Assembly (NCBI GenBank): GCA_035079385.1
Contig: JAVHKY010000001.1
Location: 11,804,501-11,868,500, forward strand
Source of the DNA: Aspidiotus rigidus
Taxonomy: Eukaryota > Arthropoda > Insecta > Hemiptera > Diaspididae
Direction of reading: 5' to 3'
DNA: 64,000 nucleotides
Part shown: positions 23,740 through 34,540 of the stretch, piece by piece
Layout: each line of letters opens with the position of its first letter
Numbering within the stretch: position 1 is the first letter of the stretch
The notes under the pieces: generated by a model
Told to the model about the DNA's origin: nothing
Seen by the model: the letters and a program-made list of their open reading frames with translations, nothing else
Database searches by the model: none
Position numbers and translations under genes: made by a program

Positions 23740-24400
23740 TTCTCGATCCTCTGCTACGACCACATTCAGGACAGATTATCGGGATCCCGTTCGCGTCCGT
23801 TGTTATGCTGGGCTGCATTTCTCTGTTTGACGCGGTCTCTGTATATCTCCTTCCAGTTCCCGTGAATAACGGCATTTTTCAGGGATGCGTGCAGCATATC
23901 TTTGTAGCGCTTTGTTTGTCCGCCCGATGTTCTCCAGCACAGCCTGATCTCCCCGTGTAAGACAGAATGTGCACTGTCCACTTCGGGGTGGTGGTTCCTG
24001 GCCAGGATTCGCTCGATTGGGTCACACTTGTTTAGTTCCAGTACTCGAGTGTTGGAGAAAGTCCTGCCATTTGATCCGCAGAATGCTTCTGAGCTGCCTT
24101 TGTTGGAATTTTCTGAGGTTTTGACGTGTTTTTTGTGTAGGGTCCAGCGTTCGTTTCCATGCAGAAGAGTAGGTAGTGGTTTCACTTCTCAGATCCCTGC
24201 AGACCAGCAACTTTCCGCCTCAACGACATTGATTGTAGGGCTAGAAATCGACGGCGCATCGTATCTTTTGATCACTGCCTTGGTTTTCATGCTATTCACC
24301 TCCATTCCAAAGTCCTGGATAGGTTTTCGCAAATACTTCGACTATCCTCTGTGTTTCGCCCGCCGAGTAGTCCAGAAGTATAATACAGGCTAAGGGGTAG
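23740..24400 (-). pseudogene. RTE-like LINE: C-terminal end of RT, frameshifted
   Basis: Reading the minus strand and changing frame twice gives the characteristic C-terminal series of RTE-like non-LTR retrotransposon RTs: ETQRIVEVFAKTYPG, then a frameshift to MEVNSMKTKAVI, then LHGNERWTLHKKHVKT, then LRKFQQRQLRSILRIKWQDF (the C-terminal LRxIL.I.WQD signature), NTRVLELN..PIERIL, LHGE, GGQTKRYKDMLHASLKNA and NWKEIYRDR. These cover the end of the palm and the thumb. The catalytic motifs upstream are missing because the frame runs into MULE-derived sequence near 24500. It is a 5'-truncated, dead copy. Confidence 0.75.
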
Positions 24401-24499
24401 AACTCCGCAATTCTGAAATCTGCAAGTTTGACGTTATCAGCTGCATGACTCTGACGTCTAGTATGAGGGAGACATATTAGATGTAGTATAGTGGGGACT

Positions 24500-24867
24500 A
24501 TTGGGAGGCTTTCGAGTGGAATAAATGATCCCGAGAGAAGAGACCGAGATGAAATGCACGACACCTGCGGGTAGATCTTCTGGCATGCATTGATGATACC
24601 TTTTTCGAAGTCCGTCATTAGCTTCCGGGGCTCGCAATTATTCAGTCTGTATCCTTCCACAGCATCCTTGACAGCAGTTAAAACGGCTTCATATTGGTCC
24701 TGTGTCTTCCGGGATAGTAGTGCGTACGCAAGAGGCACTGGAACTCCTTCGCTTGGGTCTTGGCCTGTCCTCTTCTGCAGCCCTAGCACCGTAAAAAGCT
24801 GGGTAAATATGGTAGGACTCACTGAAAAGGTGCCGTCAAGGAACCACGTACGGCTTTTGCATAACAC
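24500..24867 (-). pseudogene. MULE transposase domain remnant
   Basis: The first ~105 residues of the minus-strand frame 24867-24292 read like the catalytic domain of a Mutator-like transposase. WFLDGTF has the first acidic residue at 11, then come FTQLFTVLGL and PLAYALLSRKTQDQYEAV, and MTDFEKGIINA has the second acidic residue at 86. The next expected block (the Gly/Cys-rich G.fFH segment) is absent; the frame instead passes into unrelated and then LINE-derived sequence. It is therefore a catalytic-domain fragment, not an active gene. A CCCGAA-rich terminal array lies directly behind its start at 24900-25065, as expected for the end of a MULE. Confidence 0.72.
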
Positions 24868-24899
24868 TTCAATATTTTTTTGAGTGGCAAAGACTATAA

Positions 24900-25065
24900 T
24901 TATTCAATTCAAAGACATAAGTATTCGAGTAAATAAGTTTGCGGGAAATCATTATTCGGGAATTTATTTTTCGGGTAAATAGTATTCGGGTAAACGTCCA
25001 TTCGGGAATTTCTTTATTCGGGAAAATGGCTTTCGGGATTACGGATTCGGGAAAATGTCCGGGAA
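24900..25065. repeat. CCCGAA-repeat array, probable MULE terminus
   Basis: About ten irregular copies of TTCGGG(A/T)AA(A/T) spaced 12-20 bp in the same orientation, ending AATGTCCGGGAATC. Short direct repeats of this kind fill the termini of some Mutator-like elements, and the array abuts a MULE transposase relic transcribed away from it. I cannot find the opposite inverted terminus in the window. Confidence 0.6.
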
Positions 25066-25450
25066 TCAAAGCTGATGACGTCATACGCAGCCATCATGGA
25101 TGGTTATGACGTCACGAGCTAATGACATCACTAATTTTGATAGCTCCCCGTAAGCTAGCCTAACTCGCCTGTATTGATCCAAGTACGGGGGTGAAGGAGT
25201 GAAGCTAGTCAGACCACCGTAAGCTAGACAGCTCAAAATGCAGTATATCAAGAACGGGGGCAAACGGGTGGAGGAAGAGGGAGCACCTCCTTTAGTCCGA
25301 GAACCGGACGTACACTTCCGTGAGAAAAATTTACACGCTGCGTAGGCAATGATTTCATCACAGAGCCTGGAATATAAATGAAGTCACTTACTAGTAGACA
25401 TTTGGCTCTGCCAGAAAATCTCTCGTTTTCGCCTAGGGGTATCTCAGCAA
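25066..25450. repeat. Dispersed TGACGTCA repeat patch
   Basis: GATGACGTCAT, TATGACGTCACGAGCT and AATGACATCACT occur within 70 bp. A block resembling the 331-bp repeat of 1-647 follows, with two related phrases, ATCCAAGTACGGGGGTG and ATCAAGAACGGGGGCA, about 60 bp apart. The minus frames here are repeat-derived. Confidence 0.5.
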
Positions 25451-28400
25451 CCATAAATTATTATCTCGCATAACGTCATCATTTTTCAAGATCAAGTTTT
25501 TGTGTAACATTACACGAATTTGAGTACGGTGGTGAGATTTCTATTGAAAATATCTCATCTAAATAGTTGCTAACTCACCCCGCCCCATTCTACTCTGTTG
25601 ACGATGCCTTTATCAGTAAACTCAGTTATATGGTCTAATATTTAGATACACATCCATTGCGCGTATTGAAGCAGAAAAAGATACCACACTCAGAATTTAT
25701 ACTTCCTTCTTATTGTTTCTCTTTCGCGAATAAAATATCGCCATAAAGTTTGCACGCTGAAAACGAGAAAAAGATTTCCGAACAAATTTGTATTATTTTA
25801 GAGGTTTTGTACAACAATTGAAAAATTCATTATCATACCGATGACCGTGGCGAAGTACGAGTATTATTTAAAAAGAAGGAAGGAAAAAAAAAAAGGCTCG
25901 ACCCTTTAATTAATAAATCTATAGTCGGTTTATTTCGAAACGAATATAGAATAGATTACGGGCTTACATTGTACTGTATCAGAAAATTTATTCCAAACAT
26001 CGCGTTCGAAGATTAAAAAAGTAGAAGTTATATTCAACGTATAAAACCAAAATTAAAAAGTAAACGTTAGAAAAAAACTTAGCCACACGATATCACCTGC
26101 TATCCTTATTATACGTTTTCGTAATAAAAGTAATAAAAGCGTCAGAAGGGGTAGTATCGAAAAGAGAGGGCGACGAGAAAAAAAAAAATTAATTAGAAAA
26201 AAAAGTAGGCTTTCCTTTCATTTTCATTCAATATTTTTCTCATGTAAATATAGGGTAGTAAATACGGGAAGAAAAAAAATGATATTCCAGAAGAGACACA
26301 TAAATATACGTGCGCAGTTTATACACTGATACAATGAATGGTTCGAGTTCGGGTAACATTAATCCATGAAAATAATGAGCATTTTAATCATACTCGCAGG
26401 ATGCCTAGGCATAATTATTCGTATACTGGGAACGACCGAGTAATTTCATTCTCCGTCGAAAACTTTAACCCTGCATCGATCTGTTTGTAAACACAAACCA
26501 TCATCCTAATCGATCAGAGCGCGATGTTTCGAAAAGCAAAAACAACTACACAAGCTCGGAGTAAGTAATTCGTCATCTTCGATAATATCCAGCGGTAAAG
26601 CTGAAATTCTCCAACAAACCTCGGACCACAAAACTCTCCCTTAGCACCGAGCGGATGCGGAGCGAAGTCAAAATTAACTGTCTTGAACCTCTAAACGAGA
26701 AGATAAATTATAGGAACCAAGACACTCTTTAGGAAAAAAAAATCACGCCCTCGGCAATATTTACACAAGTTTTTTTCTCGTTGTTGATGTTCTTTCGTTC
26801 GAGTTACATTACATAGCCGTGCCTTTAATATAGTGCAGCAATAAGTGCCCAATTAAAACGCTCGCCTAAAACTGGTTTCCTTTTCTGTTTTTTTTTTTTT
26901 TTTTCACCAACATGAATGAATCACTCTGTACGTGTTCGATGTTCTAGTAATAAGCGAGAATCTTTATTTTGCTGCATAAATCGGAAATTTTTCTTAAAAA
27001 ATGTTCAACCCAGACTAGGGTGTTACATTTCAAATTACTATACTAGCAGTGAAAAATTTACATTTTCCGCGTTCGAAAATTTTTCTACCTCTATTACCAA
27101 TATGAATTGAGTTACTCGTCACTTCAGCGGGCGCCTACTATACTAGAAAATTTTTCTTATTAAAATTCTACGAATCTCGTCGAAAAATAAAATATACCAG
27201 TCGAACTCACCGAATCGGACCAATAACCGAAGATAACCAGTTTATTTTCCAAAAAAAAAAAAAAATACACACTCCTCGAACATCTACGAGAACATTAATT
27301 TCTTCTACCTTCGAGAAAATGATTGGAAAAATATATATGTACACGAATTAATAATGTATATAAAATAGAGAAGCAAAAATTAGGTCCAGCTCTTGGTCGA
27401 TTCGAATGCTCGAAATAAATAACTCATACCAGAAAACACGTATTGATGTAATTATTTGTTTAGGCAGAACGTATACAAGCTTAAAATGGTCCTATAAGAC
27501 TGCTGATGCTCGAGAGATTTCGACGAACGGGACGCACGATGAATATGTAAATCGAGCGAAAAGGAAAAACTAGGATCTATATAAAAGATCGGAAATCACG
27601 ATATCCAATTCGATCGACACAAAAACGGTAGTTCTTATCAATAAAAATGACACGAGTCTTTTATATACGAATAGTTGTTTTTTTTTTATTTTTTATTTTT
27701 CGATTTCGAACTCATTGAGGCGTGTAATTTACGAGTCGAGCGCCCACTCTGTCACCTTTTTTTTTTTTTTCTTTCAAAACGTAAAATAAGCCTTATCCTG
27801 CGTCTCATCGTTTATACTTTACTCGCCGCCTTTATCGCGAACATCTCCCTGACATGTCCGTTCTTCTTGAAATCGATATTATACACAAGTTGCGATATAT
27901 AGGATTCGATGTGGCCCACACGCCTTTAACCGCAATAAAGTAATTTCCCTCGCGCTCGAAATAAAGCCGAGTATCACAATTTTTTTCCCTAACGAGCGCA
28001 CATTTTCTCCATCAACAGCATTCTCGGTATATATTCGAAAGTAAGTTAATAATTTCCGTTTCCTCGACCGCTCCCGTTCTGTCTTCCGAGTATCAAGTCG
28101 GTATTATTATTTTATTTTATTTTATTTTTTTTTTTTTTGCGCTCATATACTCTCTCAGCTATGTGCGAAGAAGTCTGATCTCAGTCGCGGTGTAGATGAG
28201 TCGGTTTCGATGCAACAGCGACGCAAAGCGGTTGTAAAAGACGTAAGTAATAATCCCGAGAGCCAATTAAATTTTTTTTTTCCTCTCTTATTCTTCCTTA
28301 ATCAATTGAAACGAGTGAAATCGGAACGATTAATTGGTTGAACGAATATAACCGTCGACGCTATCGTGGCACTAATAAAACGGTTTCCTTTCTTTCTTCA

Positions 28401-28839
28401 ATTCTTTTTCTTTTTTCTATACTTTTCGCAATCTAGAACTATTTTACTTTTCTTGAAGGAGAATAAATCTGTCGAGGATTGTTGGCCTTCTTCTTCCTCC
28501 CTGTTGAGTACCGATGATAACCCTGAGCCTCAGATTTACGGAGCTTGTTCTTCCAAATGTAACTGAGTTCCTTTTCGGTGTACATCAATAAATTCAATAG
28601 CACGTGGTAGTTATTTAGCTATATAAGGAAGTTCGTAAGAAATTCCTAACTAGCCGCTACTAATTTTTAGTAAAATTGTATATCAGTTACGTTGATACAC
28701 CGAAATTTTCTTAACCTTCGACCTATGAGGCTATAAATTGGAAAAGAAAAATTCTTGTTGAAACTCTGATGGATACTGAAACTAATTTTCATACAGATAC
28801 CCAACAATCTCATTAAGGATTCACAATAATTATAAAGGC
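25451..28839. other. Long non-coding stretch
   Basis: About 3.4 kb, AT-rich, with T or A runs near 26890, 27250, 27760 and 28120 and TTTTA iterations near 28107-28130. No frame longer than 75 codons and none recognised. Confidence 0.45.
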
Positions 28840-29500
28840 CGGTCTACAACCACGCCTTTAGCCGAACTTGATACCCTTATCTACCAAGCAAACTCCAATA
28901 AATTAAACCTATTTTCAGTTTTTTTCAATTCAAAGAGGGTTTCCCAACAGTCCGGCGACACCACATCCTCCTGCCTCTTCACAAGTATGGTTTCCACGGT
29001 CCGTTCCCTCAACTTTAGAAAACTATCTACAAAATCGTTCCTTTCAAGTTAGACTAGCAAATTAATTCTGTTGTGTTCACATCCAATCCAATGGAGTCCC
29101 ACGAGGGTCATCCCTCAGTGGAACACTTTTCACGACGTCTTTAGTAAGATCGCTTTCCCAGTTGAATCAATTTTTGTATGCCCGATGACCTGAGCATCAA
29201 TAAGTGAACAAATAATCAACTTGGCGCACACAGAATCCTACAAAATTCCATCTTGTCCATCCTTAACTAGCTATCATACCGAGGATTCCGAATATCTTTC
29301 TCCAAGTCCTCTATCGAAAGTTCCGCCCCTCCTCCTCAACCCCATCCCTATCTTAGTTGATGACACAGTAAAATTCCTCAGTTTGCGCTACACATGGCTA
29401 CCGCATATTAAAGAAAGGCATACATTTAATCGCACGCCTCAAAAAACGAAATTGCCCGCCTGTCGATAACACGCCAAGGAAATAAAATTGACACGTCTAA
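28840..29500 (+). pseudogene. Jockey/I-like LINE reverse transcriptase, frameshifted
   Basis: Plus-strand frames read in succession give a non-LTR RT palm. LFSVFFNSKR lies at the first catalytic segment. Then come LHKYGFHGP, ENYLQNRSFQVRLAN, and SNGVPRGSSLSGTLFTTSL, the usual (N)GVPQGS..SP.LF motif. LNQFLYA then runs into the catalytic YADD, disrupted by one extra C at about 29183-29185: TATGCCCGATGACCTGAGC. Next are VKFLSLRYTWLPHIKE (29221-29469 frame), matching the FLG..D..L.W..HI segment. At least four frame changes or stops show that it is dead. The downstream sequence is also present inverted at 41075-42430. Confidence 0.72.
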
Positions 29501-29514
29501 GAAATGTATTACAC

Positions 29515-29740
29515 GGATAAAAACGAAGTAAGTAGTGCACACATCCTCATATAGGTTGTGCACTCAAGATCCAAAACACTAGAAATCCTATGAAACGGAC
29601 AAATACACAAAGTAAGTAGTGCACACATCTTGATACAAGTTGTGCACACAAAATCAAAACACTGAAAATCTCTATTGAAGAGGACAAATACACCACCATG
29701 TAAGTAGTGCACTTATTCCCATATAGTGCACACTTAAGAA
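29515..29740. repeat. GTGCAC minisatellite, about 2.5 units
   Basis: Units of about 83-95 bp each begin AAGTAAGTAGTGCACACAT and contain a second GTTGTGCAC about 20 bp on. They run 29525 to about 29607, then to about 29700, plus a partial unit at 29700-29740. The inverted arm at 42190-42320 holds roughly one unit fewer, so copy number differs between the two arms. Confidence 0.7.
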
Positions 29741-30117
29741 CATGCAGAACAATGTGCGATCCACATTTAATTCATTCAACTATAATATGTAAGATCGTGA
29801 AATCTTAACAAATCATGTCGATGCAGTGTAAACACTGGATCGAAACAAAAAGTCGAGAGTCCCGTAGGAAATGCAGGTCAGCTGACTGCTCTCGGAAGAA
29901 AACCAGATAACTATCGAAATACCTAATAAAGTCTACGTGCAGAAAGAAACCTGCGAGTAGTAGAAGACAAAAAGAATGCGTGCATTCTTACATATCAAGT
30001 AAGTAAACCTGATACAGGAAGAAGAAACAGGAAAGAAGACAATGGAATGCTTTGGTTACTGACAAGTTAGCACAAGCCTCAAGGCAGCATTCCAAGTGGA
30101 GTTTTTTTTTTTTTTTT

Positions 30118-30305
30118 TATCATCACCATATATTTCATGAAGACATTACAATATTGATACATATTAATGCAATTAACAAATATAAGTTTTCAAATAATTT
30201 ACAATGGCAAAGCCCAACCGCTTCTTGAATAAATCTGAGTTCAAGACTACATGGTACCTGCCTTCATAATGACGAACGCCGAGAAGAGTCGACATTAACA
30301 TCCAT
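30118..30305 (-). mobile_element. Small insertion with terminal T run, probable retroposed 3' end
   Basis: Relative to the inverted copy at 41870-41940, this arm carries about 190 extra bases beginning at a T run (30103-30118) and ending before CACTTGACATGTGCAGCGTG. The T run would be a poly(A) tail if the insert is read on the minus strand, consistent with a LINE or SINE end. I do not recognise the family and see no clear TSD. Confidence 0.45.
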
Positions 30306-31128
30306 CTACCACTTGACATGTGCAGCGTGAAAAGGTTCCTGTAGATCGAAAGGAAGCTCCAAATGGGCTTGAAGATTGGACTCCATCAAGAACCTTGATT
30401 GCCAAAAATGGCCTGCGAAAAGGAAGAGTGGAATTGGCAAATCACGGGAAGGATCAGAAGTGCGAATATTGTCAAAACGGCGAACTCTTGAATACAAGTC
30501 AATAATGAAACGTCCACGGCTATTGCACTGACCCATATAACTACCGCGCATCCCCTTGGCATCATACTTCTGCCGAATCATCTTATTTTGACGACGAACC
30601 TCAGTATTTGACCAACCAGAGAAGATCTCACGACAATGCTCGAAATCCTATGCATTAACCAACTGACTCGACTGACTCCTTCGGGGTGAAACAACTGGGA
30701 AAACACCTCCATCAACAGTCATATCTCACTCATAAGGAGGTTGAGGTTTATTATGGAGAGGCAGTCTCTACTGTCAAGCCCATCCTGGCTGGAGTTCCTC
30801 ACAATAAATGCAGCAAAATCACCTTCTTTTGAAATACGGGTCGTGTGCCAGTCCTGGCGTGCATTTATGGCGTTCGTCATGGTTTCAAGTCGTGTCAGTT
30901 TTTTTTCATGGCGGGAGGGGAACTGGCGGTCAATATAATTTTAGGAGGCGTGCACTTATATATTTCCCTTAAAGAAATAAGAGGCGAAAACCTCAGAGCT
31001 TTAACCTTCTTGACCGGTTACAACCGTGAAATTCTACTTCCCTTCTATTGTACCCTAGTCCGATTTATCCTAGACTATAAATCTCCTACATATATAGGCT
31101 CGCGCCCTCGTCTCATCTTTCACTTTTA

Positions 31129-31275
31129 AACGAAGGCATTCGCATTTGCGCGGGCGCGGCGCTCTTCGCACCAGCCCTGCTCTAAGTCTAGCCGCCGAAT
31201 CAGATTCTCCACTTCTACATTTTCGTCGACTTTATACCTAGCTGCCAGTCTCCTCACCTCTGTCTTACAACTTCC
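31129..31275 (-). pseudogene. Short charged open frame, unknown retroelement or exon remnant
   Basis: On the minus strand an open run of 48 codons has no usable Met. It contains CKTEVRRLAARYKVDENVEV, then ENLIRRLDLEQGWCEERRAR, and ends ANANAFV before TAA. Its Glu/Arg/Leu-rich, helix-like composition is strikingly protein-like compared with surrounding chance frames. It begins after an in-frame TGA, so it is a fragment: a C-terminal exon or the tail of a degraded mobile-element protein. It lies just outside the inverted-duplication arm. I do not recognise the family. Confidence 0.35.
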
Positions 31276-31289
31276 TCAAACCCCAGACC

Positions 31290-33825
31290 ACAACATTCTC
31301 GTTAATTCCAACTCAAATCGCCCTACTTATCGCTCAACAACATGCTTTACTTTCTTACCCCATTCCTTCCACATTCTATAATGTATAAATGTTGATAAGT
31401 TAGATTGTGAGCGATACCTCTTAGATAAGTTCAGAAGTAGTCGTCTCCACTGTCGCTTCATGAAAAAAATCGTGTGAATAATTTGACCTTGCCTGGGATG
31501 ACGAATAATTTTGTGAAGTACAAAAGCAAAGATTAAACGAAACAAATCACTCATATTTTATGGTGGTATTATCATCATCCTCCTTCCTGTATACACGTGT
31601 GATACACACGAGTATATCTTTCAGTAACAATTTCTGTTATCGCATATTCAACATCCTAGATTTATTCCAGCTTATCGAGAGTACAATTACGAATGACAAG
31701 AAAGTTCAATTTTTTTTTTATACTGTAAGATTTCGTCATTGCTTGATTTCTCAAGTGACTTTTTTCTGTCAGTCGATCTTCGCCCGGACAAATTTCCCGA
31801 CACCGAAGAAAACCGATGAAAAAGAAAACTCTGGCATGCCACGAGATTCAAGCAAGAAAGAGGGCGACGCCTAGCTTTTTCGCAGGTAAAAGCGCGGCCT
31901 CAACTTCGTACACACTCTGCTACTATCACAAGTGCCGCTAAAAGGATCGACGTAACGAAGAGAAATTTGAATCGCGCGACGTCAAAAAAAAAAAAAAACT
32001 TCTTTCAATTTACGATCCAGTACATGACGACTTTTTTATGCACTTTCCACGCGCTGGCGAAAGTGCAGTAAAAGGTTTCCCTAAATCACGTTTACCGATT
32101 CTGTATAGGTCTATAGTGCAGTGTGCTGACATTTTTACCGTGTGTACGCGATAAATACTTTGTAATCTCTCGGATACAAAGAGTGGCCAGTAAGTTACGT
32201 ACGGTTTTTACGTCCGGAATACGTATTATACAAAAACAAACCGGTCGCGATCGAGGCCACCGATTAAAGATAACAAAAATGTTCCCTTTATTATCAACTA
32301 ACCATAACTGAAAGAGAGAAAAAAAGTGAATGCCGAGTATATAGGCGCGAGTACTCGTGTATAAGTACCACAGAAGAGACCTGAATTGTATTGCGAAAAC
32401 GGGTAGATACCGTATAGCTAAGAATAGAAATTGATGCTATATTTTTACCAGCTCCGACGATGACGATGTGCTCGCGTTAAGGCCCGATTTTTTATGGCAC
32501 ATCCGTACCTGAAAAACTGTTTCTGCGAAATCGATACCAAAAGAGACGTCTCGAATTCGAGTCAATTACTAGATTTATCGCGTTCATAAAAGTATAAATC
32601 GTCTTCTTATTATACGATTGTTGTTCGAGAATGTACCTAAGCGGGTCTTCGATACCTACGTAAATTTAGTTTGAGTGAACATCGGCGACCCCGGGAATGA
32701 AGACTTCGAAAAACCGATGCAAACTCGCCAACGGATTACTCGTAAAGAAATAAATTTTTGATTACTTAATTAGTAGCTGTTAAATAGGAGGACCGTAATA
32801 AAACGGAATTTTATACGTATAAAGCTGTTGCTCTCCAATTTGACTCGAAGCATTTACTTCGTATACGATGTAAAAAATTTGGGCAGGTTTACCACACTAA
32901 CAACACTACGTATTTCCGATTATGATGGTTTTCAAAAAACCATCATACACTCTAACCGTTATATATATGAAGTTGTAAAAAATAGTCGAAATTTCGTCAG
33001 AGTAATGGGAACTGGAGGCTACAGATATCTCTTTTTTTTCGACACATCACTCCGCTTAACTAAAAATTCTCAAAACGAAATGGGCACGATTATATAGCTT
33101 TCCAATTTACGTACCGGCTCGATACCTTATACAGCGTACAATCCTCGGTAAATTCGAAAACTCATCGTATTCCTCCTTAATGATGAAAAAGTAGGTGTTC
33201 GAAAACTCGTAATGCCTATATACCGCATCATTTTTCTTCTCACCTTCTCCCGTTTTTTTTTTTTTTTTTTCAACTATACAGAGCAACGTCTGCTCGCGAG
33301 AATACTGTAAGAAATCGTGCGTATATATACACGAAAAATGTAAAATACCGGTACCGTTTTGTTACGTCTATTTTGACCTATAAATTACGTCGACCGAAAA
33401 AAGAAGAAAAAAAAAATGTATCGGAATGAAAAACGAGGCGACATTTTTCGCTTACCGTATATGCTTCTCGTGAATGCGCTTACTACCTTTTAATTCCTGG
33501 TGATATATTTGTCTTTTTCTTATTTATCATTATTATTATTCCTTCGGCCGTATCAAATTACCTTGAGACTCGAAGAAGTCATCGGCCAGGTGTAAATGTG
33601 TATACTCTGTCTCCATCGCAAACCGGTAACGCCAAATACACTGTGTCTGTGTGCGGTAATTCTAAAAGTATCTTCGATGTTGGCTCTTGCCATCTCCTGA
33701 GACCCGTGCGAACTTTGTCGACCTTCTATTCGCGAGTCGTAGGCAGTATCGATTGAAATTCTTGGTCGAAAGTCGATATATCATTATGGTTGACTGTATT
33801 AATCAAGCCGTTGGCTACTATGATC
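31290..33825. other. Non-coding stretch
   Basis: T or A runs occur near 31990, 33255 and 33408. An acceptor-donor-like TTTTTCGCAG/GTAAAAG lies at 31884, weaker than that at 11711. The frames at 31560-31874 and 32828-33097 are unrecognised. Confidence 0.45.
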
Positions 33826-33829
33826 TATT

Positions 33830-34540
33830 TTAGTATCTCAATTTCTTTCCTCTTCTCTTCGCGCTGTTCTTGAGGAAAGAGATTGCTCGATAGTAGTAGT
33901 TCTGAGTCGCCGAGAGGAATGGTGGTAGGAGGGTGTCGGTATGCGTTGGCTATCCTGTTGTTCCCTTGCTCTTTTCCGCTGTGAATTTGATGGTCTTATC
34001 CATCGCATTCGTTTCCAGCAATTGGTCCACCTGTCTATTAGTGCCTCGTCACACAATGAAGATAATAATCCGAAGTGTTTCTTGCTGCCTCTCAAGTATT
34101 TTTGAGTACTTTAGCACGTCAGGGTAACTATAGTATCCGTTGTTTCGCTGCAGGGTGAGAAGTTCCTCCTCGGTCTGTGACGTCCAAGGCTACAAGTTTA
34201 CGTTGCTTCTAATTTCTACCTTGGCCAATCCTTTTATCAGCTCTCAGTCGTTCCTGATGGTTTGTTTAGGTGCGAAGTGGTAGTTTTTGATTTCTGCCAT
34301 CTTGTAACATAACGGTTGAATCCTCGGACGAATCACTTTGTGAAGTTTTACGAACCCGTTGAATTTTTGTGCTACCGGGTTCACTTCAAGCACCCTCTCC
34401 TTTTCAGTTATATCAGTTTTCAGCCTGTTCTGGTGCTCCTGGGTTGGAATCTTCTTCAGCTTTTGTGGTATCCATTCTATGCAATGTAGGTACGATTCCA
34501 TTTACCTTAATTTTGAGCCGATTATACGTCACTCATCGGC
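33830..34540 (-). pseudogene. Penelope-like element (family A, copy 3), catalytic core deleted
   Basis: The minus-strand frame 34501-34244 gives the N-terminal side of the RT: IEWIPQKLKKIPTQEHQ, a coil-like stretch, and GFVKLHKVIRPRIQPL, where KLHK..RP is a conserved early RT motif of Penelope-like elements. The following sequence matches copy 1 (VEIRSN, LLTLQRNN), then drops directly from the segment equal to copy 1 residue ~98 to the residues after YVDD. The MGSPLSP and YVDD motifs are gone; the sequence after the junction reads GTNRQVDQLL, and the Trp before it is a stop. It continues to the NYYYRAIS and REEIEI region, ending near 33840. An internal deletion plus stops means it is inactive. 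Confidence 0.78.

Larger units (their letters stand above)
29420..31000. repeat. Arm 1 of a ~10-kb-spaced inverted duplication
   Basis: Reading rightward, this arm corresponds to 42430 down to 41075 reversed. Shared blocks include TTAAATGTATGCC-type sequence near 29430, the GTGCAC minisatellite, TTCTTCCTGTTTC-type sequence near 30020, the sequence read as SPSWLEFLTINAAK (30741-30938 frame), and GGCGGGAGGGGAACTGGCGG. Identity is high over the 30310-30960 half. Arm 1 contains 29770-30000, missing from arm 2, and an extra insertion at about 30118-30305. It is the 3' portion of the LINE family or a composite containing it. Confidence 0.8.
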
